Below are positions 1-7,851 of a stretch of 64,000 nt of DNA, in pieces. A program made the translations under genes and the position numbers. The notes below the pieces were generated by a model. That model saw only the letters and a list, made by a program, of their open reading frames with translations, was not told where the DNA came from and did no database searches. The stretch comes from AP-15 sp963814865 (GTDB lineage Bacteria; Pseudomonadota; Alphaproteobacteria; ATCC43930; CGMCC-115725). The stretch lies in the NCBI GenBank assembly GCA_963814865.1, contig CAWFEN010000016.1:161323-225322 (forward strand). The letters are read 5' to 3'. How positions within the stretch are numbered: position 1 is the first letter of the stretch; each line of letters begins with the position of its first letter.

Positions 1-611
1 TTGGCAAAGCCGATAAAGAAGATGGTCAGCCCGACCGCGAGGTTTTCGGCCGTCGACAACTCGCGGGAGGCCGCCAGTTGCGGTTCAATCTCGTGAAAGC
101 GCAGGATCGGGCCGGCGACAAGACGCGGAAAGAACGTCACAAAGACCGAATAGCGCAGCAAGCTCGCCGCGGGCGCGTCGCCTCGGCGCACATCAACGAG
201 AAAGCCGATCTGTTCAAATGTAAAAAAAGAAATGCCGAGCGGCAGAATGATGGCTCCGAGCGCGACGTCCGTTCCCGCCACGGCGTTCAAGTTGTCGACA
301 AAAAAATGGGCATATTTGAAGATCGCGATGCTGAACAGATTGACGGTGACGGCGCCGGCGAGGACCGCCGTGGCTGCGCCTGCGCGATGCCGCGCGATGC
401 AAGCCGAAATAGCCCATCCCGCCGCGAAATTGACCATGATCGAACCGAGCAGCAATGGCACGAAGCGAACGTCCCAAGCCGCGTAAAAAGCGAGCGATGC
501 CGCCACCAAGACGGCATTCTGCGCCCGGGGTCCGAAGCCCTTAACGCAATAGTATAAAAGACCAGAAATCGGGAAAAAGACAAAAAGAAACTGGTATGAA
601 TTGAATAGCAA
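1..611 (-). CDS. MBOAT family membrane-bound O-acyltransferase (AlgI-like), 5' part
   Basis: Reading the minus strand from a TTG at 609-611 gives an open frame to the window edge (about 203 residues) that begins LFNSYQFLFVFFPISGLLYY. This N-terminus, with a long aliphatic first membrane segment, is typical of AlgI/DltB-type MBOAT proteins, as are later stretches such as ISFFTFEQIGFLVD and VTFFPRLVAGPILR. A GAGGAA Shine-Dalgarno-like sequence lies a few bases upstream of the TTG. Family members are polytopic inner-membrane proteins that move acyl groups onto exported polysaccharides or other extracytoplasmic hydroxyls. The catalytic His region lies beyond the window, so substrate and activity cannot be judged. 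The family call is firm; the specific role is unknown. Confidence 0.85.
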   Translation of the reverse strand, partial: MLFNSYQFLFVFFPISGLLYYCVKGFGPRAQNAVLVAASLAFYAAWDVRFVPLLLGSIMVNFAAGWAISACIARHRAGAATAVLAGAVTVNLFSIAIFKYAHFFVDNLNAVAGTDVALGAIILPLGISFFTFEQIGFLVDVRRGDAPAASLLRYSVFVTFFPRLVAGPILRFHEIEPQLAASRELSTAENLAVGLTIFFIGFA

Positions 612-1226
612 AACGTTCCTCCACTGCCCCGTACCCGGCGCGAGATCTCTTGCTCGGCAACGTTCGTCCGGATTTGACGCTGTCTGGGGTGATCCAGACT
701 TATTTTCTATGTTCTCGGCGCGCGATGCTCAATCACGGTTGCATCATATTAACCATATTGCCCCTATTACGGTTTATTGTGCGACGAGTATCGTCCATTT
801 GAGCGTATTAGGCAACTATAAATTATGCGTACGTCGCGCCGGTAGGCGGTCGATACTGATGGTTAACTATGCAGAGGTGCGGTTTTCCGGGGAAAGTCGC
901 CCGCGAATCCGGAATGATGTCGCCCGCCAATCCGATTTGATCTCGCCCGGCGTTCCGAGCTGAGCGCTCGCACCCGCCGGGCATCAACGCGCGGTGCGCG
1001 TTGCCTTGCCGCCACTAGAGCTTATCCGCTCCCGTTCCGTCCCTCTCGGACCATCGCGGATATTGGCCGAAACTTCGGGTACGCGGCGATTGCTCGCGAT
1101 GGGCGCTGATGCGCCAGGCTCGGGCCGGCCACACCGGCTTGGTGGCGTGGTGGTCTCGGGCGGTATGCGTTCATCCCGTCGAGATTGCTTCGGCGCGTTG
1201 CGGCGCCTCGCAATGACAGCGCGAAA
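612..1226. other. Intergenic stretch, AT-richer core, no supported gene
   Basis: No reading frame here has convincing protein-like composition. The part from about 720 to 870 is clearly richer in A and T than its surroundings and contains runs such as tcatattaaccatattgccc. It lies upstream of the minus-strand MBOAT gene and so could hold its promoter. A REP-like palindrome sits at the right end, just before the stop of the GMC oxidoreductase gene. No specific promoter or terminator could be assigned. Confidence 0.5.
1180..1221. repeat. REP-like palindrome (attgcttcggcgc / gcgcctcgcaatgac)
   Basis: The segment reads gattgcttcggcgcg ttgc ggcgcctcgcaatgac. The two arms can pair imperfectly around a short loop. 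The core GTCATTGCGAGGCGCC...GAAGCAATC matches the widespread dispersed palindromes of Bradyrhizobium, Rhodopseudomonas and relatives. It lies just downstream of the stop of the GMC oxidoreductase gene, a usual place for such elements. Only one copy was noticed in this window. Confidence 0.6.
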
Positions 1227-2852
1227 TCAGGCGGCCAGTCTTTGCCGGGCCGCGGCCTTGAGCATGGCGGCGCCTTTTTCGGCGATCATGATCGTCGGGG
1301 CGTTGGTGTTGGTCGAGCTGACCGCCGGCATGATCGAGGCGTCGATGACGCGCAGCGCGTCGAGCCCGTGCACGCGCAATTCGCTGTCGACGACGCTCAT
1401 TGCGTGGCTGCCCATCATGCAGCTGCAGCTCGCGTGATAGACGGTCGAGCCGTTCTGCCGCGCATAGTCCAGCAATTCGTCGTCGGTCTGCACGCCCGGT
1501 CCCGGCAGCGTCTCGGCGACGATGTATTTCGCGATCGACGGCGCGGCGAACAGGCGGCGCAGGAATTTGAGCCCGCCGACCATCGCGCGGCGATCGGTGT
1601 CCTCGGCGAGGTAGCGCGGGTTGATCGCCGGCTGCTCGCGCGGATCGGGCGAACGGACCAGCACGTAGCCGCGCGACAGGGGCCGCATCTGCCACGGGCC
1701 GCCGGTGATGCCGGGCTTGTCGTCGAGCTTGCGGATCAGCCCCGGCTTGTAGCTCGCCGGCGCGAAGACGCATTGCACGTCGGGGGTCGCCGATTCCTCG
1801 AGCACCTTGACCGAGGCGGCGCACAGCGAGGCGCTGTAGGTCAGCATCCCCGTGCCGGTGGTCACGTAGCGCAGCAGCTCATTGGCGAAGGACAGGCCGC
1901 GGCCGCGCTCGTTCAAGGTTTCGATGCCCTGGACCTCGCAAGACATGCGGGCGATGTAATGGTCCTGGAAATTGCGCCCGACGCCGGGCAGCGCGTGGTG
2001 CACCGGAATGCCGGCCTTGGCCAATGTCTCCGGCTCGCCGACGCCGGACAATTGCAGCAGATGCGGCGAGCCGACGGCGCCGGCGGCGAGGATCACCTCG
2101 CGCGCCGCATCGGCCCGCTCGACCGCGTTCCCGGAGCCGCCATGCGAGAATTCGACGCCGGTCGCGCGCCTGCCATCGAACATCACGCGGTGCACCAGCG
2201 CCTTGGTGATGACCTGCAAATTCGGCCGCTTCGACGCCGGCCGCAGATAGGTGCGCGCCGCGCTCGCCCGCCGCCGCCCGCCGCGGGTCTGCTGGCACCA
2301 GCCGATGCTGTCCCCGGTCCCCGGCGGCAGATTGTTGACGTCGGGGCGGTATTCGAGCCCGATCTCCTGCGCCGCGGCGATGATCGCGCGGCACGCCGCC
2401 GGCTGCTCGCTCATCGGCGAGGTGGTCAGGAACCCGCCTTTGCCGTGCAATTCGCTCGACTCGCCCTGCCAGTTCTCGGCCTCCTTGAAATAGGGCAATA
2501 CGTCGTCCCAGCCCCAGCCGCGGTTGCCGAGCTGCGCCCAATGGTCGAAATCCTCGGGCTGGCCGCGGATGTAGATCAGCCCGTTGATCGAGGACGAGCC
2601 GCCCAATACCCGGCCGCGCGGATAGACGATCGCCCGGCCGGCGGTGCCGGGATCGGCCTCTGCCTTGAAGCCCCAGGTCAGGGTCGGATGGTCGAGCAGC
2701 TTCATGAACCCGGCCGGGATGTGGATCAGCGGGTTCCAGTCGCGCCCGCCGGCCTCGATCAGCACGACCCGCACCGCCGGGTCCTCGGTCAGCCGGTTGG
2801 CGAGAACGCAGCCGGCCGAGCCGGCGCCGACGATGACATAATCCGCTTGCAT
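1227..2852 (-). CDS. GMC family FAD-dependent oxidoreductase (choline/alcohol dehydrogenase-like)
   Basis: The 541-residue product has a dinucleotide-binding GAGSAGCVLANRL motif at residues 8-20 and the GMC signature region GRVLGGSSSINGLIYIRG near residue 80. The C-terminal catalytic region carries YHASCSCMMG and a final NTNAPTIMIAEKGA. The His of YHASC and the Asn of TNAPT are the expected proton-handling pair, although YHASCSC replaces the more common YHPVGTC. The length is normal for the AlkJ/BetA branch. Such enzymes oxidise primary alcohols or polyols using FAD; the substrate cannot be read from sequence. It is followed on the same strand by an RraA-like gene with its own stop 40 bases upstream, so the two may be co-transcribed with the RraA-like gene first. 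ATG start. Confidence 0.92.
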   Translation of the reverse strand: MQADYVIVGAGSAGCVLANRLTEDPAVRVVLIEAGGRDWNPLIHIPAGFMKLLDHPTLTWGFKAEADPGTAGRAIVYPRGRVLGGSSSINGLIYIRGQPEDFDHWAQLGNRGWGWDDVLPYFKEAENWQGESSELHGKGGFLTTSPMSEQPAACRAIIAAAQEIGLEYRPDVNNLPPGTGDSIGWCQQTRGGRRRASAARTYLRPASKRPNLQVITKALVHRVMFDGRRATGVEFSHGGSGNAVERADAAREVILAAGAVGSPHLLQLSGVGEPETLAKAGIPVHHALPGVGRNFQDHYIARMSCEVQGIETLNERGRGLSFANELLRYVTTGTGMLTYSASLCAASVKVLEESATPDVQCVFAPASYKPGLIRKLDDKPGITGGPWQMRPLSRGYVLVRSPDPREQPAINPRYLAEDTDRRAMVGGLKFLRRLFAAPSIAKYIVAETLPGPGVQTDDELLDYARQNGSTVYHASCSCMMGSHAMSVVDSELRVHGLDALRVIDASIMPAVSSTNTNAPTIMIAEKGAAMLKAAARQRLAA

Positions 2853-2896
2853 GGCTGTTCTCTCCGGAGCGCGTCGGCGGAAGCCCGCGCGGCGCC

Positions 2897-3604
2897 TCAG
2901 TGGATGTCCTCGACCTCGTCGAAGGCCTGGCGCAGGCGGGCTATCGAGAAGCCGGGAGCTTTCGCGGCGTCGATGATCACCTTTTCGCGGCGCGTCAGCA
3001 GCGCCACCGCCGCCGGCAATTCCTTGACCGCCTCGGCCGGGACCACCACCGCGCCGTGACGGTCCGCGTGGATCACATCGTTGGGCGAGACGGTCATGCC
3101 GGCGACGCTGACCGTGCCGCCGAAATCGACGAGGTGGACATGGGCGTGCGACGGCATGATCGAGCCGGCGAGCACGAAAAAGCCGGGCGCCATCGCTTCG
3201 AGATCGCGCACCGAGCCGTCGGTGACGACGCCGACGCAGCCGAGCCCCTTGTGGACATTGGTCTGAACCTCGCCCCAGAACGCGCCAAAGCCGTAATCGG
3301 GGACATCGATGTCCTGGATCACCGCGATGCTCGGCAGCGGCGCGGCGGCGATGTGCGCGTAATAGCCGAGCCGCACCTCTTTCGCTTCCTCGCGGCTGCG
3401 CGGATGCGGTTCGCGCGAGCGGATGATCGCGGTGCGGGCAAAGGCGACGACCGGCTTCATTTCCGGGAAAGCGGCGATCAGCGGCCGGCGGATGAAGCCG
3501 GTGGCGCGGCGCGATGGGGCGACGAGTTCGAGCGCGTTGCAGATCGTCGGCGTGTCGAACGCGCGCAACGGCTCGAGATCGGCGGGGTCGGGCAGGCGGG
3601 GCAT
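2897..3604 (-). CDS. RraA-like family protein (HMG/CHA aldolase-type)
   Basis: The 235-residue product shows the RraA/aldolase core: FDTPTICNALE near the N-terminus, GAFWGEVQTNVHKGLGCVGV in the middle, then VTDGSVRD, and the late segment DVIHADRHGAVVVP. The Arg-Asp pair of DGSVRD is the substrate and metal site in class II pyruvate aldolases of this family (4-hydroxy-4-methyl-2-oxoglutarate aldolase). Many members sit in catabolic operons. Here the neighbours are a GMC oxidoreductase and a divergent VOC protein, which suggests breakdown of an organic acid or aromatic-derived compound, though that is inference. True RraA RNase E inhibitors are shorter, so the aldolase-like reading is preferred. 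Confidence 0.85.
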   Translation of the reverse strand: MPRLPDPADLEPLRAFDTPTICNALELVAPSRRATGFIRRPLIAAFPEMKPVVAFARTAIIRSREPHPRSREEAKEVRLGYYAHIAAAPLPSIAVIQDIDVPDYGFGAFWGEVQTNVHKGLGCVGVVTDGSVRDLEAMAPGFFVLAGSIMPSHAHVHLVDFGGTVSVAGMTVSPNDVIHADRHGAVVVPAEAVKELPAAVALLTRREKVIIDAAKAPGFSIARLRQAFDEVEDIH

Positions 3605-3700
3605 GGCATTCGTCTCCGGCGCGTTATTGTCCAGCCCCAGGCTTTATTGGAGAATGGCGGGCCCCATCAAGGTTTTTCCGCGGGGTTGAGGAGAACGCCG

Positions 3701-4264
3701 ATGTACGATCCCGAGCGCGTCAAAAAAATCGAGCGGCCGCATGGCCTGCCGTTCCGCATCGGCAAGCTCGGGCATGTCGTTCTCAATGTGCGCGACGTGG
3801 AGCGCTCGGCCCGGTTCTACACCGAAATTCTGGGCTTCCAGGTCTCCGACGCGTACCCCGAGGCGATGGTGCCGGGCGGCATGGTCTTTCTGCGCTGCAA
3901 CCCGGACCATCACGGCATCGCCCTGGTCGGCTCGATGACGGCCGAGGCGCCGAATCTCGAGCTCAACCACATCGCCTTCGAGGTCGCGACCCTCGACGAG
4001 GTCGTGCGCGCCCGCGACCATCTGCGCCGGCACGGGGTCAAGATCGATTTCGAGGGCCGCCGCCGGGCCGGCTGCCAGCTCGCGGTCGAGTTCCGCGACC
4101 CGGACAATCACCGGCTGGAGATCTATTGGGGCATCGACCAGATCGGCAGCGACGGACAGGCGCGCCCGGCCGCCGAATGGAACGGCATGCCCAGCCTCGA
4201 AGCGGCGATCGCCGAGCCGGTGCGCGGCCAGGACACGACCCTGCACGATCCCGCGCTCGGCTAA
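3701..4264 (+). CDS. VOC (glyoxalase/bleomycin resistance/extradiol dioxygenase) family protein
   Basis: The 187-residue product contains one full VOC unit. GHVVLNVRDVERSARFYTEI (about residues 22-41) holds the first metal-ligand His, LNHIAFEV the second His, and DPDNHRLEIYW the C-terminal Glu ligand. This His-His-Glu pattern fits a metal-dependent lyase, isomerase or extradiol dioxygenase. The ATG at 3701 was chosen because gaggagaac lies just upstream and because the longer frame from 2900 overlaps the opposite-strand RraA-like gene. It is divergent from the RraA-like and GMC genes and may belong to the same catabolic set. The reaction is unknown. Confidence 0.88.
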   Translation: MYDPERVKKIERPHGLPFRIGKLGHVVLNVRDVERSARFYTEILGFQVSDAYPEAMVPGGMVFLRCNPDHHGIALVGSMTAEAPNLELNHIAFEVATLDEVVRARDHLRRHGVKIDFEGRRRAGCQLAVEFRDPDNHRLEIYWGIDQIGSDGQARPAAEWNGMPSLEAAIAEPVRGQDTTLHDPALG

Positions 4265-4277
4265 GGCTGAGCCGGGG

Positions 4278-4523
4278 CTATTGCCGCCGCCTCTTGCGGT
4301 CGCTCGCCCACAGCGCGATCAGGATCGCGGCGAGCAGCAGACCGTAGCCGATGGCGGGGGCGAGGGCGATGATCCCGAACAGGATCAGTATGGCCGCGAT
4401 CAGCGGCAGTGCGATCAGCAAGGCGATCGCCAGCGCCACTCCGACCACCGCGACGAACAGCGGCAGCGTGACGAGCAGCAGCGTGCCGACCAGCACGCCG
4501 ATGACGAAGTAGAGGAATTCCAC
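4278..4523 (-). CDS. Small hydrophobic membrane protein
   Basis: Starting at GTG 4521-4523 the product is 81 residues and almost wholly hydrophobic, with two or three membrane segments (EFLYFVIGVLVGTLLLVTL, then a long Ala/Ile/Leu-rich stretch) and a short basic tail WASDRKRRRQ. A longer frame from 4622 would overlap the divergent folB start and adds a charged, non-hydrophobic leader, so the GTG start is preferred; ggga lies upstream. No family was recognised. It is convergent with the VOC gene. Confidence 0.6.
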   Translation of the reverse strand: MEFLYFVIGVLVGTLLLVTLPLFVAVVGVALAIALLIALPLIAAILILFGIIALAPAIGYGLLLAAILIALWASDRKRRRQ

Positions 4524-4611
4524 CGGTCCCGATCCCAGGCGACGCCGCACGATAGCATGCCCGGCACGCGAACGCATTGCACCAATCGGTTCGGCTCGGG
4601 CATGGTGGGGG

Positions 4612-5022
4612 ATGATCGACAATTGCCCGACGCCGTCTGCGCAAGGCGCCTCCTACACCGTCACCGTGCATGGTCTGGTGCTGATGTGCAGCATCGGCAT
4701 CCGGCGGCGCGAGCGCGAGCACAAGCAGCGCGTCCGCATCTCGGTCGACCTGGTGGCGACCGCCGCCGCCGCATTTCCGGGAGAAGACCGCCGCCGCGTC
4801 ATCAATTACGAAAAAGTCGTCGCCGCGATCCGCGACATCGCCGGGTCCGGCCATATCGATCTGTGCGAGGGCTTCGCCCAGCGGATCGCGGCCGCCTGTT
4901 TTGCCGATCCGCGGGTCGAGCGGGTCCGGGTCGGGGTCGAAAAGCTTGATGTCTTCCCGGATGTCGAAGGCGTCGGCGCGATCCTGGAGCGCACCCGGCC
5001 GGCGCCAGCCAATCCCGGCTGA
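4612..5022 (+). CDS. folB: Dihydroneopterin aldolase family protein
   Basis: The 136-residue product matches the FolB fold. It has VHGLVLMCSIGIRRREREHKQ near residue 18, RVRISVDLVA, then VINYEKVVAAIRDI, the IDLCEGFAQRIA helix and RVRVGVEKLDVFPDVEGVGA at the end. The catalytic region of FolB (the Tyr/Glu/Lys set around NYEKV, EGFAQ and VEKLD) is recognisable. FolB cleaves 7,8-dihydroneopterin to hydroxymethyl-dihydropterin in folate biosynthesis. The gene sits 3 bases before a dihydropteroate synthase gene, so a pterin or folate operon is strongly indicated. MCSIGI replaces the more usual IGVYDWE-like opening, so it is somewhat divergent. Confidence 0.85.
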   Translation: MIDNCPTPSAQGASYTVTVHGLVLMCSIGIRRREREHKQRVRISVDLVATAAAAFPGEDRRRVINYEKVVAAIRDIAGSGHIDLCEGFAQRIAAACFADPRVERVRVGVEKLDVFPDVEGVGAILERTRPAPANPG

Positions 5023-5025
5023 GAC

Positions 5026-5877
5026 GTGCCCGGTCCCGCTTTCTTCGGACCCGCCATCTTCGGCCCCGCCATCTTCGGTATCGTCAACGTCACCGAGGAT
5101 TCGTTCTCGGACGGCGGCCGCTTTCTCGACACCGCGGCGGCCCTTGCCCATGCCCGCGCGCTCGTTGCCGCCGGCGCGCATGTGATCGATCTCGGCGCCG
5201 CCGCCAGCAATGTCGATGCGCGGCCGGTCGCTGCCGCCGAGGAGATCCGCCGCCTCGATCCGCTGATCGCCGCTCTGACGGCCGATGGCATGCCGGTTTC
5301 GGTGGACAGCTTCGTCCCCGAAGTCCAGCGCTTCGCGATCGCGCGCAACGTGGCTTTCCTCAACGACATCCAGGGCTTTCCCGACCCGTCGCTCTACCCG
5401 GAGCTGGCCGCGGCAAGCTGCCGGCTCGTCGTCATGCACGCCGTGCACGGCCGCGGCCGGGCGCAGCGGATCGAGCTGTCGGCGGATCAGGTGTGGGATC
5501 GCATCCACGCCTTCTTCGCCGACCGCGTGACGGCGCTCGAACGCGCCGGGGTCGCACGCGACCGGCTGATCCTCGATCCCGGCATGGGCTTTTTCCTGAG
5601 CAGCCGGCCCGAGGCCTCGCTGCGGGTACTCGCCGGTCTCGACCGGCTCAAAGCCGCGTTCGGGCTGCCGATCCTGGTCTCGGTGTCGCGCAAATCGTTT
5701 CTGCGCGCCGTCACCGGCCGCGCGGTCGCGGCGGAGCTCGGCGCCGCGACCCTGGCGGCCGAGCTTTACGCCGCGGAGAGGGGTGTGAACTATATCCGCA
5801 CGCACGATGTCCAGGCGCTCGCCGACGGTCTCAAAGTCGTCGCCGCGCTGCGCGCGCAAGCGACGCGCTCGGCCTGA
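5026..5877 (+). CDS. folP: Dihydropteroate synthase family protein
   Basis: The 283-residue product has the DHPS barrel landmarks: IFGIVNVTEDSFSDGGRF (about residues 16-33), VIDLGAA, a PVSVDSF strand, FLNDIQGFPDP, DRLILDPGMGFFLS, ILVSVSRKSFL and a C-terminal YIRTHDV. These cover the pterin and phosphate contacts, including the Lys of SRKSF and Arg-His of RTHD. The second substrate loop reads DLGAAASNVDARPV instead of the canonical GGESTRPGA. This marks a divergent subfamily, which may be a second DHPS or one adapted to a different pterin acceptor. GTG start, 3 bases after folB, so translation is probably coupled. Reaction: condensation of hydroxymethyl-dihydropterin diphosphate with an aminobenzoate-type acceptor. 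Confidence 0.88.
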   Translation: MPGPAFFGPAIFGPAIFGIVNVTEDSFSDGGRFLDTAAALAHARALVAAGAHVIDLGAAASNVDARPVAAAEEIRRLDPLIAALTADGMPVSVDSFVPEVQRFAIARNVAFLNDIQGFPDPSLYPELAAASCRLVVMHAVHGRGRAQRIELSADQVWDRIHAFFADRVTALERAGVARDRLILDPGMGFFLSSRPEASLRVLAGLDRLKAAFGLPILVSVSRKSFLRAVTGRAVAAELGAATLAAELYAAERGVNYIRTHDVQALADGLKVVAALRAQATRSA

Positions 5878-5911
5878 TCGCCGTGCAAGACGGGTGAAGG
5901 GAGCTGCCACG

Positions 5912-6133
5912 CTACGGCGGTGGCGGCGGCAGCGGCATCTGCTGGACCGGCGCGTTCGGGTTCCCCGGTGGCGGCGGCGCGGGGTAGGGATAGGGCGGGC
6001 GGTAGGGATACGGGTAAGGGAAGGGCGGATAGGGGTAATAGCCGCCCGTATACGGATCGTAATAACAGCCGGACAACCCGCCCGCGCCCGCCAGCACGAT
6101 CAATATCGCCAGCCACAATCGGCACCGTCGCAT
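5912..6133 (-). CDS. Small Tyr/Pro-rich lipoprotein
   Basis: The 73-residue product begins MRRCRLWLAILIVLAGAG and continues to a lipobox LSGC, so it should be exported and lipidated. The mature part is almost only Tyr, Pro and Gly (YYDPYTGGYYPYPPFPYP and similar), ending in a poly-proline run PLPPPPP. Such low-complexity tails are common in small envelope lipoproteins, but no function is known. The ATG overlaps the stop of the upstream enoyl-CoA hydratase gene by one base (TGATG), which suggests coupled translation. Confidence 0.65.
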   Translation of the reverse strand: MRRCRLWLAILIVLAGAGGLSGCYYDPYTGGYYPYPPFPYPYPYRPPYPYPAPPPPGNPNAPVQQMPLPPPPP

Positions 6134-6939
6134 CACAGACCTCGTCCTTCGCCGGTAAAGCTTGGGCGGCGCTTTTCGAGAAAGGCGCGCACCCCTTCGA
6201 CAAAATCGTCGGTTGCGGCGCAGGCGGCGAAGTTTTCGGCCTCGCGCCGCAGCTGCGCCTCGAAAGCGTCGCCGAGGCTCGCCTGGATCAGGGCCTTGGT
6301 GCGCGCATAGGCTTCGGTCGGCCCGTCGGCGAGCCGCGCCGCCAAAGTCTGCGCCTCGCCGATCAGCTGGTCCGGCGCAGTCACGCGATTGACAAGCCCG
6401 AGCGCCAGCGCGCGCCGCGCGTCGAAGCGCTCGCCGAGCAAGGCCAGTTCGGTAGCGAGCTTGAGCCCGACGATGCCGGGCAGGGTCGCGGTCATGCCGC
6501 CATCGGGAGTGGTGCCGAGATGGATGTAGCCGCAGGTGAAGACCGCGTCTTCGGCAGCGAGCGCGAGATCGGCGGCGAGGACGAGGCTGAGCCCGAACCC
6601 GGCCGCCGCACCCTGCACCGCGGCGACGACCGGCTTCGGCATATGCCGCAGCCGGACCAGCAGCGGGTGCAGCTCGCCGACGATCCGATAAAGCATGTTG
6701 CGGCGGTCGACGGGCGGCAGCCCGATCAGCGCGGCGAACATCCCGATGTCGCCGCCGGCGCAGAAATGCGTGCCTGCGCCGCGCAGCAGCACGGCACGTG
6801 CGGTGCGATCCTCGGCGGCTTCGCCGGCGGCCGCGGCGAGCACGGCAATCGTCTCCCGGTCAACGGCGTTGAGCACCTCGGGCCGGTTCAGGACGATCTC
6901 CAACACGGTCCCGCGCCGCTCGACATTCACTTTTGGCAT
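6133..6939 (-). CDS. Enoyl-CoA hydratase/isomerase family protein
   Basis: The 268-residue product is a full-length crotonase. RPEVLNAVDRETI opens the fold, the oxyanion hole is formed by GAGTHFCAGGDIGMF near residue 56 and GAAAGFGLSLVLAADLA near residue 110, and LGTTPDGGMTATLPGIVG carries the loop that in PaaG-like enzymes holds the catalytic acid. The pattern TPDGG with Asp rather than the paired glutamates of classic hydratases suggests a PaaG-type isomerase or hydratase acting on unusual acyl-CoAs. The C-terminal end LEKRRPSFTGEG is typical. It is followed directly by a small lipoprotein gene. Confidence 0.9.
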   Translation of the reverse strand: MPKVNVERRGTVLEIVLNRPEVLNAVDRETIAVLAAAAGEAAEDRTARAVLLRGAGTHFCAGGDIGMFAALIGLPPVDRRNMLYRIVGELHPLLVRLRHMPKPVVAAVQGAAAGFGLSLVLAADLALAAEDAVFTCGYIHLGTTPDGGMTATLPGIVGLKLATELALLGERFDARRALALGLVNRVTAPDQLIGEAQTLAARLADGPTEAYARTKALIQASLGDAFEAQLRREAENFAACAATDDFVEGVRAFLEKRRPSFTGEGRGL

Positions 6940-7112
6940 CCCTCAGCTCCCGCCCGCGCGCCCCGACACGTCGATCGCGACGGCGGGCGACACTCGATCA
7001 GCCTTGGTTTCCGCGAGATTCCGCTGGAGGCTCACCGCGCCACGATCGGCGCCGGGGCCAGTGAAGTCAACCGGTCGGCCGATTGCAGGCGATATGGGAC
7101 GGGGCCTGAATT

Positions 7113-7493
7113 TCAGCCGCCGCCGATCGTGATCTCGACGCGCCGGCTCGCAATTCCGGGATCACCGCCGGTTTGCCCGCGCCCCGTCCGCACCAGGCGG
7201 CTCGCAACGACCCCGTTCGCCACCAATGCGTCGGCTACGGTCTGCGCGCGCTGTTGGGACAATTTCGCATCGGCCGGCGGACTGCCGGCGCTATCCGTAT
7301 ATCCGACCACATTGACCGGTGCCGTGGGCTCGTCGTTCGCCCGCTGCGCCACCAACGCGATCACACTATTCGCCTGAGGGTCGAGATGAGCCGAGCGCTC
7401 CTGGAAGTAGACGATGTAAGGGGAGCCGCTCGGTCCGAACAGGGAGCAGGCCGACAGCACCAGCACCAGGCATAAAACAGCTATGTACCGCAT
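7113..7493 (-). CDS. OmpA family lipoprotein
   Basis: The 126-residue product has a lipoprotein signal peptide ending in LVLSACS at about residue 16, then a compact OmpA C-terminal (peptidoglycan-binding) domain. IVYFQERSAHLDPQA is the first strand and helix, VNVVGYTDSAGSPPADAKLSQQRA is the conserved core with GYTDSAG and LSQQRA, and GVVASRLVRTGRGQTGG and SRRVEITIGG close the domain. It probably tethers the outer membrane to peptidoglycan. The domain is short, with no extra N-terminal region. Confidence 0.85.
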   Translation of the reverse strand: MRYIAVLCLVLVLSACSLFGPSGSPYIVYFQERSAHLDPQANSVIALVAQRANDEPTAPVNVVGYTDSAGSPPADAKLSQQRAQTVADALVANGVVASRLVRTGRGQTGGDPGIASRRVEITIGGG

Positions 7494-7851
7494 TTGCAGA
7501 GCACTCCAGCAAACGCCGCGCGGGCGGAGCAGCCCTCTCGATGACGAGGATCATCTAGCGTCAGGCAGGGACATGCCTGGTCGGGTCCGAGGGGCCACAC
7601 TCCGCCGGCGGCTCTCCAGTAGCTGGAAACATCGGGCGAGTTGGGGAGTTCCATGAACGCGGAATTGGTGATCGGGAGCCATAGGCCCGCGAGGACGATT
7701 TGCGGTCGGGTGGATCTGGCGCGCCGCGCGCCGCCTCGCCGGTCTCCTTCGATGTTTTTTGCGGCGCAATTCAAGCTGCGCGATATTGGCGCGCGGCTGA
7801 TGCATAAAATTGCGCCATCGAGCGGCGGGCATCTTCGGGTATCTCCCTCCG
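7494..7851. other. Intergenic stretch between divergent OmpA-like and MFS genes
   Basis: About 360 bases separate the divergent starts. Short overlapping frames on both strands are Arg/Pro-rich and do not look like proteins. No clear promoter, operator or terminator was found. The upstream region of both neighbours lies here, so regulatory sites are likely but not identified. Confidence 0.4.

Noticed and set aside
1185..3059. 624-codon plus-strand frame opposite the GMC oxidoreductase
   Set aside because: Its composition is Arg/Ala/Gly/Asp-rich with no domain; the minus-strand GMC gene has clear motifs over the same bases.
2900..3700. Long plus-strand frame (454 codons to 4264) covering the RraA-like gene
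   Set aside because: Only the part after 3701 has family similarity (VOC); the upstream part is the antisense shadow of the RraA-like gene, rich in Arg and Asp.
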